The notes below the pieces were generated by a model. It did no database searches and was not told where the DNA came from. It saw only the letters and a list, made by a program, of their open reading frames with translations. A stretch of DNA of 64,000 nucleotides from Parvibaculum sp. (GTDB lineage Bacteria > Pseudomonadota > Alphaproteobacteria > Parvibaculales > Parvibaculaceae), in contig JARLIS010000028.1 in NCBI GenBank assembly GCA_031291615.1, positions 1 to 64,000 on the forward strand, read 5' to 3'. How positions within the stretch are numbered: position 1 is the first letter of the stretch; each line of letters begins with the position of its first letter. Below are positions 45,718 through 54,684 of the stretch, in pieces. Made by a program: the position numbers and the translations under genes.

Positions 45718-46650
45718 ATGACGATCCGAGTTATGCGTCTTTTGCGCAAGATGCGCGTCGATGGCGGTCTGCATGCCGCGGTTCTTGCATCGGCCGGAAT
45801 GCTGATCGCGTTGAGCCTTGCCTTTTCACCCTCCGCCCTCGCCGAGGATGGCGCGAGCGCCGCAGCGCCGGTCGGCGAAGCCTCGCCTGTGGCTTCGGAT
45901 ACGGCAGCGACGACCGACGCGGCCGCTGCATCCGCCGTACCATCCGCCGATGAGAGTGCAAGCGAGGGCCCGATGACGGAAAGCGCGGCCACGCCCGAAG
46001 CCAATCCCTATGGCTTGTCGGCTCTGTGGGCGCAGGGCGATCTGGTGGCGAAGGGAACGCTGGTCATCCTCGCCATCATGTCGATGGGAAGCTGGTACAT
46101 CCTTGTCATCAAGCTCTGGGAACAGCGTGGATTGTTTGCGCAAGGCCGCACCGCGCGCAAAGTGCTGGCATCCTCGCCCAATCTGAAACAGGCACGCGAC
46201 GCCCTGTCGAAAGCATCGCCTTTCCGCGCCGTTGCCGATGAAGGTCTTGCAGCCGCCGAACAGCATGGCCGTGGCTTGAGCGCACAGGTCAGCCTCATCG
46301 ACTGGACCGGTAACGCGCTCAACCGCGCAATAGATAACGTCTCATCGGAATTGCAGGGCGGTCTCGCCTTTCTTGCGACGGTGGGCTCGACGGCGCCGTT
46401 TGTCGGCCTCTTCGGCACGGTCTGGGGCATCTATCACGCCCTGATCGCGATCGGCGTCGCCGGTCAGGCTTCGATCGACAAGGTGGCGGGCCCCGTGGGC
46501 GAGGCCCTTATCATGACGGCGATCGGTCTCGCCGTCGCCGTGCCGGCGGTGCTTGGCTACAACTGGCTCGTTCGCCGCAACAAGGCGGCGCTCAATCAGG
46601 TCCGGCGTTTCGCGACCGAAGTGGAAGCGCGCATTCTTGCCGGAGCTTGA
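45718..46650 (+). CDS. exbB: ExbB proton-channel protein
   Basis: A 310-residue inner-membrane protein of the MotA/TolQ/ExbB family. It has an N-terminal signal-like segment (about 20-43) and a roughly 60-residue Ala/Ser/Glu-rich periplasmic stretch before the first core helix, an extended form seen in alphaproteobacteria. The core contains GGLAFLATVGSTAPFVGLFGTVWGIYHAL, the family signature, and VGEALIMTAIGLAVAVPAVLGYNWLV. With ExbD it converts proton flow into TonB movement. GGGGA precedes the ATG. Confidence 0.94.
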   Translation: MTIRVMRLLRKMRVDGGLHAAVLASAGMLIALSLAFSPSALAEDGASAAAPVGEASPVASDTAATTDAAAASAVPSADESASEGPMTESAATPEANPYGLSALWAQGDLVAKGTLVILAIMSMGSWYILVIKLWEQRGLFAQGRTARKVLASSPNLKQARDALSKASPFRAVADEGLAAAEQHGRGLSAQVSLIDWTGNALNRAIDNVSSELQGGLAFLATVGSTAPFVGLFGTVWGIYHALIAIGVAGQASIDKVAGPVGEALIMTAIGLAVAVPAVLGYNWLVRRNKAALNQVRRFATEVEARILAGA

Positions 46651-46725
46651 GAGACGCAGGGCGGCGCGAGGGGGTTCTCCGCGCCGTCCCTTTCCCAACA
46701 GCATGACCCGAACGGGGAAAACGCA

Positions 46726-47148
46726 ATGGCGATAAATGTCGGCGGGAGCGGAGAGGAAGACGAAGTCCTCTCGGCGATCAACACGACGCCGCTGGTGGAC
46801 GTGATGCTCGTTCTGCTCATCATCTTTCTCATCACGATTCCGGTGGCGATCCAGACTGTGCCCGTGCAGTTGCCCAAGGCGAACAATGTCGCGACGCAGA
46901 CGAAGCCCGAGAACATCGTGCTCGCGGTGGACGCCGAAGGCGCCGTTTACTGGAACAGCGAGAAGATGACGGACAATGCCGAGTTGCTGATGAGGATCAA
47001 GGCGGCGGCGGTGAAGGTGCCGCAGCCGGAAATCCATGTGCGCGGCGACAAGGAAGCGCGTTTCGAATTTATCGGCAAGGTCATTGTCGATTGTCAGCGC
47101 GGCGGCATCCAGAAAGTCGCATTCATCACGGAACCCGACCGGCAATAG
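46726..47148 (+). CDS. exbD: ExbD/TolR-family protein (first copy)
   Basis: A 140-residue protein with one membrane helix near the N-terminus (INTTPLVDVMLVLLIIFLIT, about 22-41) that contains the proton-carrying aspartate in TPLVDVML. A periplasmic domain follows. It begins MAINVGGSGEEDEVLSAINTTPL and is clearly paralogous to the next gene. It forms the stator with ExbB. Confidence 0.92.
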   Translation: MAINVGGSGEEDEVLSAINTTPLVDVMLVLLIIFLITIPVAIQTVPVQLPKANNVATQTKPENIVLAVDAEGAVYWNSEKMTDNAELLMRIKAAAVKVPQPEIHVRGDKEARFEFIGKVIVDCQRGGIQKVAFITEPDRQ

Positions 47149-47176
47149 GTCTCGTTAGTCTGAATTCTCGAGGAAA

Positions 47177-47608
47177 ATGAAGATGGCGATGAATGTCGGA
47201 AAAGGTGACGACGACGAAGTGATGATGGAAATCAACACGACGCCGTTGATCGACGTCATGCTGGTGCTGCTTGTGATGCTGATCATCACAATTCCGATCC
47301 AGACCCAGGCGGTGAAGCTTGATATGCCCCAGAACATTCAAGCGTCGCAGCCGGAGGTGAAGCCGGAAGTCGTCGATCTCGAGCTCGATTTCGACGGCAC
47401 GGTCTTCTGGAACGGGGTCGCGGTGCCCAATACCGGCCTGCTTGACGAATATCTCAAGGCCGCCGCCGCCAAGGACCCGCAACCCGAAATCCATTTGAAG
47501 CCGAACCGGCTCGTCAAATACGACTATGTCGCCAAGGTGCTGGCCGCCGCTCAGCGCCTCGGCGTCACGCGCATCGGCTTTGTCGGCAATGAACAATATA
47601 TGGATTGA
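47177..47608 (+). CDS. exbD: ExbD/TolR-family protein (second copy)
   Basis: A 143-residue paralogue of the previous ExbD: INTTPLIDVMLVLLVMLIIT forms the membrane helix with its aspartate, and the periplasmic domain ends in TRIGFVGNEQYMD. The start is ATG 47177 or ATG 47183; the second would match the MA-NVG start of the first copy, and GAGGAAA serves either. Two ExbD genes in tandem occur in TonB systems of Caulobacter and Xanthomonas, where the second tunes specific receptors. It overlaps the TPR gene. Confidence 0.92.
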   Translation: MKMAMNVGKGDDDEVMMEINTTPLIDVMLVLLVMLIITIPIQTQAVKLDMPQNIQASQPEVKPEVVDLELDFDGTVFWNGVAVPNTGLLDEYLKAAAAKDPQPEIHLKPNRLVKYDYVAKVLAAAQRLGVTRIGFVGNEQYMD

Positions 47609-48834
47609 TGGGAAACAAGATGCGCCGCCAGTTGAGACTTCTCCTTGTCGCCGCTGCACTCGGTTCCGCCATGTCGGTTGCGCCGGGCGCGCCGATGAGC
47701 GGCTTTGTGGCGGAAGCCGCCGAGCAGACGATTGGCGCTAAAGTCGGCGCACCCTTGAAGGCGGCGCAGGATCTCGCCAAGGCAGGCAAGTATGCGGATG
47801 CGCTGAAGAAGGTGGCGGAAGCGGATGCCATGTCCGGCAAGACTGCCTATGAGAGCTTCGTCGTCGACGATTTCCTCGTTTTCCTCAAGGTCAAGCTTCA
47901 CGACTATGCGGGCGCCGCGAAAGCCGCCGAGGCCGCCTTGGCATCCGGCATGGTTCCGGCGGCCGACCGGTCCCAGCGTATGAAGACGCTGATCCAGCTC
48001 AATTATCAGGCGAAGAACTACGAAAAGGTCGCCGCGCTCGCCAGGCAATATGAGCAGCAGGTCGGCGCCGACGCCGATATAGGGCTCCTCGCCTTGCAGG
48101 CCTATTATCTGCAGAAGGATTTTCCCAATGCGCAGAGAGCGGCAAAGGCGCTCGCCGCATCTGCGCGCGCGGCGGGAAAGAAACCGGCCGAGAATATATT
48201 GCAGCTCTGGCTCTCTTCGGCGGCACAGCAGAAAGATCGCGCGGGAAGCCGGGCGGCGTTGATGCAACTGGTGAGCGACTACCCCTCGCCGGCCTATTGG
48301 AAGAACCTTCTTGACGTGGTCGCTTCCGAAATCGGACGCTCCGATCGCATGAGCTTCGAGATATTCCGGCTGAAACTTGCGACGGGCACACTGCAATCCT
48401 CCGGCGACTATACCGAGATGGCGCAACTCGCGATCCAGCTTGGCCTGCCCGGCGAGGCGAAGAGCATCATGGAAAAAGGTTTCGCCGCGAAAGTTCTGGG
48501 CGGCTCCAACAAATCCCGTGAAGAGCGATTGCTCAACATGGCGAAAGCCCAGGCGGGCCAGGACGAACCGACGCTCGGCGACAATGCGCCGACGCCCAAG
48601 GCGAAAGCCGCGTTAGGGGAGGCTTATGCCTCCTACGGCAAGGTCGACAAGGCAATCGCCCTCTACAGAGAGGCGCTGACAAGCCCCTTCGCGGAAGCGG
48701 ATCTCACGCGTCTTCATCTCGGTCAGGGTTTGCTCGCCAAAGGCGACGCAGCCGGGGCTCGGAAAGCCTTCGCCGCCGTCAGGGATACGAAGCTCGTAAA
48801 CCTCGCAAATATATGGAACCTCGTCGCGCGGTAG
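47608..48834 (+). CDS. Periplasmic TPR-repeat protein of the TonB module
   Basis: A 408-residue protein with a signal peptide (about 6-25). Helical repeats of TPR/Sel1 type run through most of the rest, for example AQDLAKAGKYADALKKVAEADAM and GEAYASYGKVDKAIALYREAL. Similar TPR proteins accompany some TonB/ExbBD clusters and help them act on particular receptors (TtpC-like role, by analogy). ATG 47608 shares a base with the exbD stop; ATG 47620 has GGGAA better spaced. It is the last gene of the unit. Confidence 0.8.
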   Translation: MGNKMRRQLRLLLVAAALGSAMSVAPGAPMSGFVAEAAEQTIGAKVGAPLKAAQDLAKAGKYADALKKVAEADAMSGKTAYESFVVDDFLVFLKVKLHDYAGAAKAAEAALASGMVPAADRSQRMKTLIQLNYQAKNYEKVAALARQYEQQVGADADIGLLALQAYYLQKDFPNAQRAAKALAASARAAGKKPAENILQLWLSSAAQQKDRAGSRAALMQLVSDYPSPAYWKNLLDVVASEIGRSDRMSFEIFRLKLATGTLQSSGDYTEMAQLAIQLGLPGEAKSIMEKGFAAKVLGGSNKSREERLLNMAKAQAGQDEPTLGDNAPTPKAKAALGEAYASYGKVDKAIALYREALTSPFAEADLTRLHLGQGLLAKGDAAGARKAFAAVRDTKLVNLANIWNLVAR

Positions 48835-49007
48835 GTGGAGCGTCATTGAGTTGATGCGGGCTGTTCCTTGGCAGCTCCGCCGCGCCTAGTTAGCGCAGGT
48901 CGCCCTTTTCCGCCCGGCGGCGATTCCTCCCCGCTCATTGCACGACAATGCGCTGCCCGACGCTGCGTTCGGAATGGTCGTTGGACAGCGGGGTTTGCTT
49001 GCCGCGC

Positions 49008-49748
49008 TCACTTCTTGCCGAATCCCCCGATGCGCGCGGCCATGTCGGGCCCGACGCCCTCGCTGTTGTAGATTTCATGCGCAAGGCCCGCATCGAGCGA
49101 AAGCCCGTCGCTGTCGCGCAGGAGCTTCTTGTTGGCGCGAAGCGAGAACCATGAGTTCGCCAGCATTGCGCGACAGAAGTCCTCGACGCTTGCCTCAAAG
49201 GCATCGTCCGCAAAACAGATATTGCAAAGACCCATCCGCTCGGCCTCCCGCCCCGAATAGGTCCTGGCTGTCAGCATCATTTCCATCGCCTTCGATTTGC
49301 CGACGCGGCGCGGGAGGCGCTGGCTCATGCCCCAGACGGGCGTGAGCGCCCATTTGGCATGCGTGTCGGCGAACTTGGCGTTCTCGCTTGCGAGAATGAC
49401 GTCCCCGGCAAGGGCAAGCTCAAGCGCGCCCGTATAGCAATGGCTGTGCACGGCTGTGACGACCGGTTGGGGCAGATTGGCGAGACGCTCGATGACGTGG
49501 GCCTGGAAATTCGGCCGGGGAAGTTTCTCCCCTGTCGCTATGTCCTTGAGATCATGCCCGGCGGAAAAGCAACGCCCCGCGCCGCGAAGCACGACGCAGC
49601 CGATCTTGTCCGCCTGGGCTTCGAGTGCAACGAGATGGGCGTTGAGTTCGGTGAACACCTCGACATTGAGTGCATTGAGCTTGTCGGGCCGATTGATGGA
49701 AAGATGTGCGATTCCATCCTTGTCGCTGCGCAATACGAGTTCGCTCAC
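49008..49748 (-). CDS. Crotonase-family protein (enoyl-CoA hydratase/isomerase-like)
   Basis: A 246-residue crotonase-fold protein. The CoA/oxyanion motif RCFSAGHDLKD (59-69) and the second oxyanion segment YTGALELALAGDVILAS (105-121) are clear. Glu110 matches the first catalytic Glu of classical hydratases, but the position of the second is His130 (FADTHAKW instead of FGQPEI). So simple hydration is doubtful; isomerase, hydrolase or lyase activity is possible. GTG 49748 with GGGGTGGAAA upstream is the preferred start; ATG 49781 also fits. It stands alone between the TonB module and a predicted hydrolase. Confidence 0.85.
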   Translation of the reverse strand: MSELVLRSDKDGIAHLSINRPDKLNALNVEVFTELNAHLVALEAQADKIGCVVLRGAGRCFSAGHDLKDIATGEKLPRPNFQAHVIERLANLPQPVVTAVHSHCYTGALELALAGDVILASENAKFADTHAKWALTPVWGMSQRLPRRVGKSKAMEMMLTARTYSGREAERMGLCNICFADDAFEASVEDFCRAMLANSWFSLRANKKLLRDSDGLSLDAGLAHEIYNSEGVGPDMAARIGGFGKK

Positions 49749-49960
49749 TTTCCACCCCAATCTGTGATCGGCGCACGGCATTCATGCGCGGCCGAGGTCC
49801 CCGTCGGATCAATTGCATACCACCGGACGGGCCGGGCATCCATTTGCGATGTGGGTCATAGGCCGGAAAGAGGGTGGGAAAATCTTCGCGCCGGAACCGC
49901 AATCCGTCATGCGCCGCGCCTGGAAAGATGGGCCCGGACGAATGGCCTCCCAAACGGAAA

Positions 49961-50000
49961 CGGCCCGACACGGGGCCTCCTCGGAGGTCGCATCGGGCCG
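49961..50000 (-). terminator. Hairpin terminator of the metal-dependent hydrolase gene
   Basis: Outer arms CGGCCCGA/TCGGGCCG enclose an inner hairpin (GCCTCC/GGAGG region). Read leftward it is followed by TTTCCGTTT. It lies about 60 bases past the stop at 50063. Confidence 0.55.
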
Positions 50001-50062
50001 CTTGTTCCGCCGCCGCTTCATCGAAACGGCGGGCCTTCGTCGTCATGCTCGCAACGGACCCG

Positions 50063-50911
50063 CTAAGCCGTGGCAGGTGTCGCCAGTTGCATTTCGCGCG
50101 TCACCTCGGCCACGATCTGGCGGTTGTCGTGGTCCCAGGGGTGGAAGTCGCGCTTGAAGAAGTCGAGCCATGGCCGGCCGAGGCCGCGGAGAATGCCTTC
50201 CGTGCCGAGCAGGTAGCGCAGCCCGTTGAACCAGAGTTTCACGCGCGAGCCTTCCGCACCGCGCAGCATGATCCGCATGTGCCGGAAGGTGTCCCAGAAA
50301 AACTGGACAGTGACGAAGATCATGATCCGGCGGCGCAGATTGTCCGTTCCGCCGACGGCGCGATAGACGTCGAAGGCGACGGCCTTGTGCTCGCTTTCCT
50401 CGATGGCGTGCCAGCGCCACAGGGCCGCCATTTCGGGATGCGCGTCTTTGAGGACCTCGGGCCGGCGCAACAGGCTGTCGGCGAGAATGGCCGTCCAGTG
50501 CTCATAGGCGACCGTCGCGGCGAGATGGACGATGGGCGGCATATGTTTCAGTGCCCAGGCGATGCGGCGGCGGATCGGCGCTTCGAGAGCGTCGAGCGGA
50601 TAGCCGCGCGCCGCACAGAGAGCTTCGTTGTATTTCTGATGTTCGCGCCGGTGAATGGCCTCCTGCGCCGTGAAGCCGCGCACCTGTGCCGCAAGCGCCG
50701 GGTCGGTGATCTTCTCGCGATAGGTCTTGACGCTGTCGATGAACTGCTGCTCGCCGACGGGGAACATGATCGACAGGGCGTTGAAGAACGCCGTACGGAA
50801 CGCCTCGTCGCTGTGCCAGTCGGTGGCAAGCGCGGCTTCGACGTCGAAGGTCAGATTGCGCGGCGTGATCGAGATGTCGCTCGGCGTGTTCGATTGATGC
50901 AGGGCGTCCAT
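50063..50911 (-). CDS. Predicted metal-dependent hydrolase (COG3687-like, ferritin-like diiron motifs)
   Basis: A 282-residue, helix-rich soluble protein. Potential metal ligands follow a diiron pattern: FTAQEAIHRREH at about residue 80-91, AYEHWTAILAD in the middle and WHAIEESEHKAVAFDVY around residue 170. Glu-Glu-x-x-His spacing of this kind resembles ferritin-like oxygenases. The family (Pfam metal_hydrol type) is widespread in alphaproteobacteria and mycobacteria; the activity is not known. The gene has its own terminator and lies between the crotonase and DUF1302 genes, both also leftward. Confidence 0.78.
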   Translation of the reverse strand: MDALHQSNTPSDISITPRNLTFDVEAALATDWHSDEAFRTAFFNALSIMFPVGEQQFIDSVKTYREKITDPALAAQVRGFTAQEAIHRREHQKYNEALCAARGYPLDALEAPIRRRIAWALKHMPPIVHLAATVAYEHWTAILADSLLRRPEVLKDAHPEMAALWRWHAIEESEHKAVAFDVYRAVGGTDNLRRRIMIFVTVQFFWDTFRHMRIMLRGAEGSRVKLWFNGLRYLLGTEGILRGLGRPWLDFFKRDFHPWDHDNRQIVAEVTREMQLATPATA

Positions 50912-51035
50912 GCTTCCGTCTCCTGGTTTGCGTAACGTCTATTTAGGAAATTCCGCATCGCTTGCGAGGGGCGATTTCGGCACGGGGAGGGGTCCGAACC
51001 GGCCAAATCGATTTTTCCGGCGATGTCTCGTCAAA

Positions 51036-51067
51036 GAAAACGGCCCGGCTCGCGGAGAGCCGGGCCG
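51036..51067 (-). terminator. Rho-independent terminator of the DUF1302 gene
   Basis: Perfect 11-base arms CGGCCCGGCTC (51041-51051) and GAGCCGGGCCG (51057-51067) with a 5-base loop. Read leftward it is followed by TTTTCTTT. It sits 26 bases past the stop. Confidence 0.87.
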
Positions 51068-51092
51068 CCCCTATCCGGAGGCCGAGGCCCCG

Positions 51093-53099
51093 TCAGAACG
51101 CGTAGGAAAGCGCCGCGCTGGCGAAGTCCTTGTCGATCATCGGGTTCCGGTAGCGGTCGCCGAAGCTCGACGAATAATCGAGGCTCAGCTTGTAGACCGA
51201 CTTGTAGTCGAAATCGACGCCAAGCCCGACCGTCTTCACGCCCTCGATGAAGCCCGGTCCGATCGGGCCCGCGGAATAGCCCTTCACATCATGCGCGAAG
51301 AAAGCGCGCGGCGACATCGTATAGGGCGTTCCGAAGACGGAGTTGTATTGCATGATCGCAAGCAGGCGATAACCCCAGGAGAAGGTCGTCGCATATTGCG
51401 GCGACAGGCTGCATGTGCCGGCCAGAGTGCAAGGGTCGCCATAGACACCCGCCATGCCGGCATTGGGATGCGTGGTGCCGGACCGGGAGACCATGAAGCG
51501 GTTGCCGTTGCCGTTGGGCAGATATTGAAAGCCGGCATTGGCGACCAGGATCATCAGATCGCCGCCCGCCGCCTGAACCAGCCAGTTCGACGTCGGAAGC
51601 GTGCTCAGCGTATAGATTTGGCCGTGCAGCGCCTTCGTCCTGCGGTAACCCGGAATGACATCGCCTGGCGCGACCTCCGGTCCGTTATAGATCGACGCCT
51701 GGCCGGGCTGCGTGCGGAAGCCGGCATTATAGGCGTCCGCGCCAAGAAGCTCCGTGGTGTCGACCTGGAACGGCATGTTCGGGAAATAGGCAAGCTCGCC
51801 CGAAAGCGCGGTGCCGTTCATGAAGTCCGCGATGGTCGTGTTGAAGCTCGTGCCGATCATGTGAATGTCCTCGGGATATTCCGCGAGGAGTCTCTTGCCC
51901 TTCGCATCGACACCGAAGGCGCCGGCGCAGGCGCGCACGGGATTTCCCGCATCGTCCGAAAACGGCAGGGCGACCGAGCAAAGCGGACTGGTCATATCCC
52001 CGCCCGTGGCGAGCGCAAGGGCGCTCGATGCGACATAGGAATTGTCCGCGGTGAATGTGCCGATCGGCAGCTTGTCGTGAAAGTTGACGAAATAGGTACC
52101 GAGATCCGTTCCGTCGTTGAGCCAGCCGGCATAGTAGCGCAATGCGGCGCCCCATTGGCCCTGCTCGCGCGCGTTGATGGAAGCCATGCGCGGCACGAAG
52201 AGCGGCGTCAGCGGCGTGTTGCGCGGACTGCCGTCCGGATTGGTATATTCTTCGCCCGAGCTGAGCGCGTAGGCGCAGCCATCCGACAGAGCGTCACTGG
52301 GCGAGAAGAAGGTGCCGCAAGGTGGCAGCGGCGACTTGTCCCATTCCATGATGTACATGGCTTCGAAGGTGAAGTTCGCCGGCAGGCCGAGGCTGCCATA
52401 AAGCGTGTTCTGCGGCAGGAAGATTTCCTTGAGCTCGGTGCCGGGCTTCGTGAAGGCGGCGACGTCGAGCGGCAGGAAGGATGAGATGCCGCCGGGAATG
52501 AACAGGCTTTCACCCCAGTTGATCGCCTGCCGTCCGACACGGACATTGAGCGGCAGATCGTTGAAGACGTTGAAGTCGCCATAGGCGAAAGCGTCGAGCA
52601 GCTTCATCTGCCGAAGCTCGCGGTTATAGGCATCGTCGCCGCGGAACGCGTCCTGCAACGGCCTGCGCTGCGCATTGGGCGCCGCGACCGGACCGTAATT
52701 GCCGCTGCCTTTTCCGAGATCATAGGCGACCGGATCCCAGAAGGCTTTGGCGCGCACGAAGAATCCGTAGTTCTGCCACTTGCCGCCAAGTTCCGAAATG
52801 ATCTTCAAGGGAGCGGAAATGAGTTCGCCACGCTGGACGTTGATGTCGCCATCGTCCGAGTTGACATCCCACGATGTGCCGTTCGCCATCTTGCAGCCGC
52901 CGTTATAAGGCGAGATGTGGTCGCAGGATTGTTTCGACGTGCGGATGCTGGCCGAAGCGGACGCGGTGTTGTCGAGCGTCAGGTTGAGTTCGCCGAAATT
53001 ATATTCCTCGGCGAGCGCCGGGCTCGACATCGTCACGGCGGCCAGGAGCGCAAAGATGTGCCGATGACGGATGAACTTGGAGCGGATGAACGACCGCAT
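51093..53099 (-). CDS. DUF1302 outer-membrane-type protein
   Basis: A 668-residue exported protein. The signal peptide is about 1-30 (ending ALAEE). The mature part begins YNFGELNLTLDNTASASASIRTS and is rich in alternating hydrophobic/aromatic strands. The C-terminus SAALSYAF ends in Phe, as in outer-membrane beta barrels. The family pairs elsewhere with DUF1329 proteins in hydrophobic-substrate (sterol, terpene, PHA) metabolism; no DUF1329 gene is next to it here. GGGGAGAAAC precedes ATG 53099. It is divergent from an AraC-type regulator that probably controls it. Confidence 0.85.
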   Translation of the reverse strand: MRSFIRSKFIRHRHIFALLAAVTMSSPALAEEYNFGELNLTLDNTASASASIRTSKQSCDHISPYNGGCKMANGTSWDVNSDDGDINVQRGELISAPLKIISELGGKWQNYGFFVRAKAFWDPVAYDLGKGSGNYGPVAAPNAQRRPLQDAFRGDDAYNRELRQMKLLDAFAYGDFNVFNDLPLNVRVGRQAINWGESLFIPGGISSFLPLDVAAFTKPGTELKEIFLPQNTLYGSLGLPANFTFEAMYIMEWDKSPLPPCGTFFSPSDALSDGCAYALSSGEEYTNPDGSPRNTPLTPLFVPRMASINAREQGQWGAALRYYAGWLNDGTDLGTYFVNFHDKLPIGTFTADNSYVASSALALATGGDMTSPLCSVALPFSDDAGNPVRACAGAFGVDAKGKRLLAEYPEDIHMIGTSFNTTIADFMNGTALSGELAYFPNMPFQVDTTELLGADAYNAGFRTQPGQASIYNGPEVAPGDVIPGYRRTKALHGQIYTLSTLPTSNWLVQAAGGDLMILVANAGFQYLPNGNGNRFMVSRSGTTHPNAGMAGVYGDPCTLAGTCSLSPQYATTFSWGYRLLAIMQYNSVFGTPYTMSPRAFFAHDVKGYSAGPIGPGFIEGVKTVGLGVDFDYKSVYKLSLDYSSSFGDRYRNPMIDKDFASAALSYAF

Positions 53100-53281
53100 T
53101 GTTTCTCCCCTTTTCGTGTAGTCTCGGATTATTCCCTCGCCCGCACCGTTTCTTCTTTTACTTGGGTCACACCAGTAGCCTGAGGTGAATCGAAGTAGTT
53201 GCGGCAGTTCTATTTCGAAAATATTATGAGCGATGGGTGAGGTCCGAACGGGCCAATGGGGGGGTCGATTGTGGTCAGCGC

Positions 53282-54319
53282 ATGAAAGTCCAACCCGCCT
53301 ACATTTTCGCACTCACTCGTACACTTCGCGATCTTGGTCGCGATCCGTCGGCGCTTGTGTCGCCCGACATTGATCTCGATGAGGACGAATTCTACGAACT
53401 CTGCGTGAAGGCGCACGAAATCGCGGACGATCCGAGCTTCGCTCTGCGTTTCGGCTCGTCGCTTCACCTTGGTTCGCACGGTCTTCTGGGAAATGCGCTC
53501 ATCAGTTGCCGCACACTTCGTCATGCGGCCGAATTTCTCGTGCAGCACAGTCCCGTCCGCGCCGCACAGGCAAGCGTGCGTTTCGCCTTCGATCAGGAAG
53601 GTGTCGTGCTTTCGATCACGCCCGGCGGCGAAATTCCCGGCGCGCCGGATTTTCTGGTCGAGGCCTTCTTCGCGGCCGTGGTGACGGGCATAGGCGAGCT
53701 TGTCGGCGGCGAACTGGCCGGTTGCCGCATCGAGCTTGCCGGCGAACCGCGCATGCCGGAGGAGGTCTATCGCCGTTACCTGCAAATGCCGGTCGTCTTC
53801 GGGCGGCCTGCGAACCGCCTCATCGGCCCGCGCGAAGCCGTCGACCTGCCTCTGGTCGCCGCCGGCAATTCGGTCGCCGACATGTATGTCAGGCAATGCG
53901 GAAAAATGCTTCGCGACCGGGACAAGCCCGTGAGCTGCACTTCCGAAGTCCATCGCATATTGCGGGGCAGCAGGGGCCAGGTACCGAACGAATATGAAGT
54001 GGCCCGTCGTCTCAACATGAGCGGACGCACGCTCCGGCGCCGGCTGAAATGCGAGGAGACCTCGTTTCGCGACATTCTCGATGCCGTGCGCAATGAATTC
54101 GCCCGGTCCTATCTTGCCGAAACGAAACTGAGCATCGCCGAGATAAGCGCCATTCTGGGCTTCGAGGACGCCGCGAATTTTCGCCGCGCCTTCCGTCGCT
54201 GGAACGCCTGCGCGCCGCAGGATTTCCGCCATCTCGCAAATGGCGATGGCGCCATCGTCCTCGGCGAGCGGAGCCCGCCCGCGGTGGCGGCGGAATTCAT
54301 CGAGACGACGAGCTTCTGA
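53282..54319 (+). CDS. AraC-family transcriptional regulator (OruR-like, arabinose-binding N-domain)
   Basis: A 345-residue regulator. The first 190 residues correspond to the Arabinose_bd ligand domain found in OruR/ArgR-type AraC proteins, with HGLLGNALISCRTLRHAAEFL. The C-terminal AraC DNA-binding domain has two HTHs: NEYEVARRLNMSGRTLRRRLK and LSIAEISAILGFEDAANFRRAFRRW. It is divergent from the DUF1302 gene over 180 bases, so that gene is the likely target. The preferred ATG is 53282; no strong ribosome-binding site is seen. The last 20 residues are an uncharacteristic tail. Confidence 0.9.
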   Translation: MKVQPAYIFALTRTLRDLGRDPSALVSPDIDLDEDEFYELCVKAHEIADDPSFALRFGSSLHLGSHGLLGNALISCRTLRHAAEFLVQHSPVRAAQASVRFAFDQEGVVLSITPGGEIPGAPDFLVEAFFAAVVTGIGELVGGELAGCRIELAGEPRMPEEVYRRYLQMPVVFGRPANRLIGPREAVDLPLVAAGNSVADMYVRQCGKMLRDRDKPVSCTSEVHRILRGSRGQVPNEYEVARRLNMSGRTLRRRLKCEETSFRDILDAVRNEFARSYLAETKLSIAEISAILGFEDAANFRRAFRRWNACAPQDFRHLANGDGAIVLGERSPPAVAAEFIETTSF

Positions 54320-54684
54320 AACGCGTCGAGCGTTTCTCTCCGGCGCGGATAGTGCCGGAATTATGGTGCCGATTGCGCGATGTGTCCCATTGTGGGCATT
54401 GCGGAGCACACAACTCGACGCAATTCCCAATGACCTGTGCGGCCCATGCACGGACACTCAGATCGCGGCTCGGAATGAAAACGAGCTTTGGCCTGAGTAG
54501 CCGGCTCCTCCCGGCGGTCATGCCTCTTCGGAAGGCGACGAGCGACCGATTACGAGTGCCCCCCCAAGCTCCGTACACATGGTCGTTCGCCGTCTTCCGT
54601 CCTGGGGATCTCGCCGGTCCGGCTCCGTCGACCGAAGAGTTTCGCAGGCACCCAATCCTGAAACCGGAAACAGGACGGCCCCAT
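54320..54684. other. Intergenic region upstream of the zinc-ribbon gene
   Basis: About 365 bases. The zinc-ribbon reading frame stays open through most of it, but the predicted residues look non-coding and no ribosome-binding site supports an earlier start. I see no RNA gene and no clear promoter. Confidence 0.5.
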
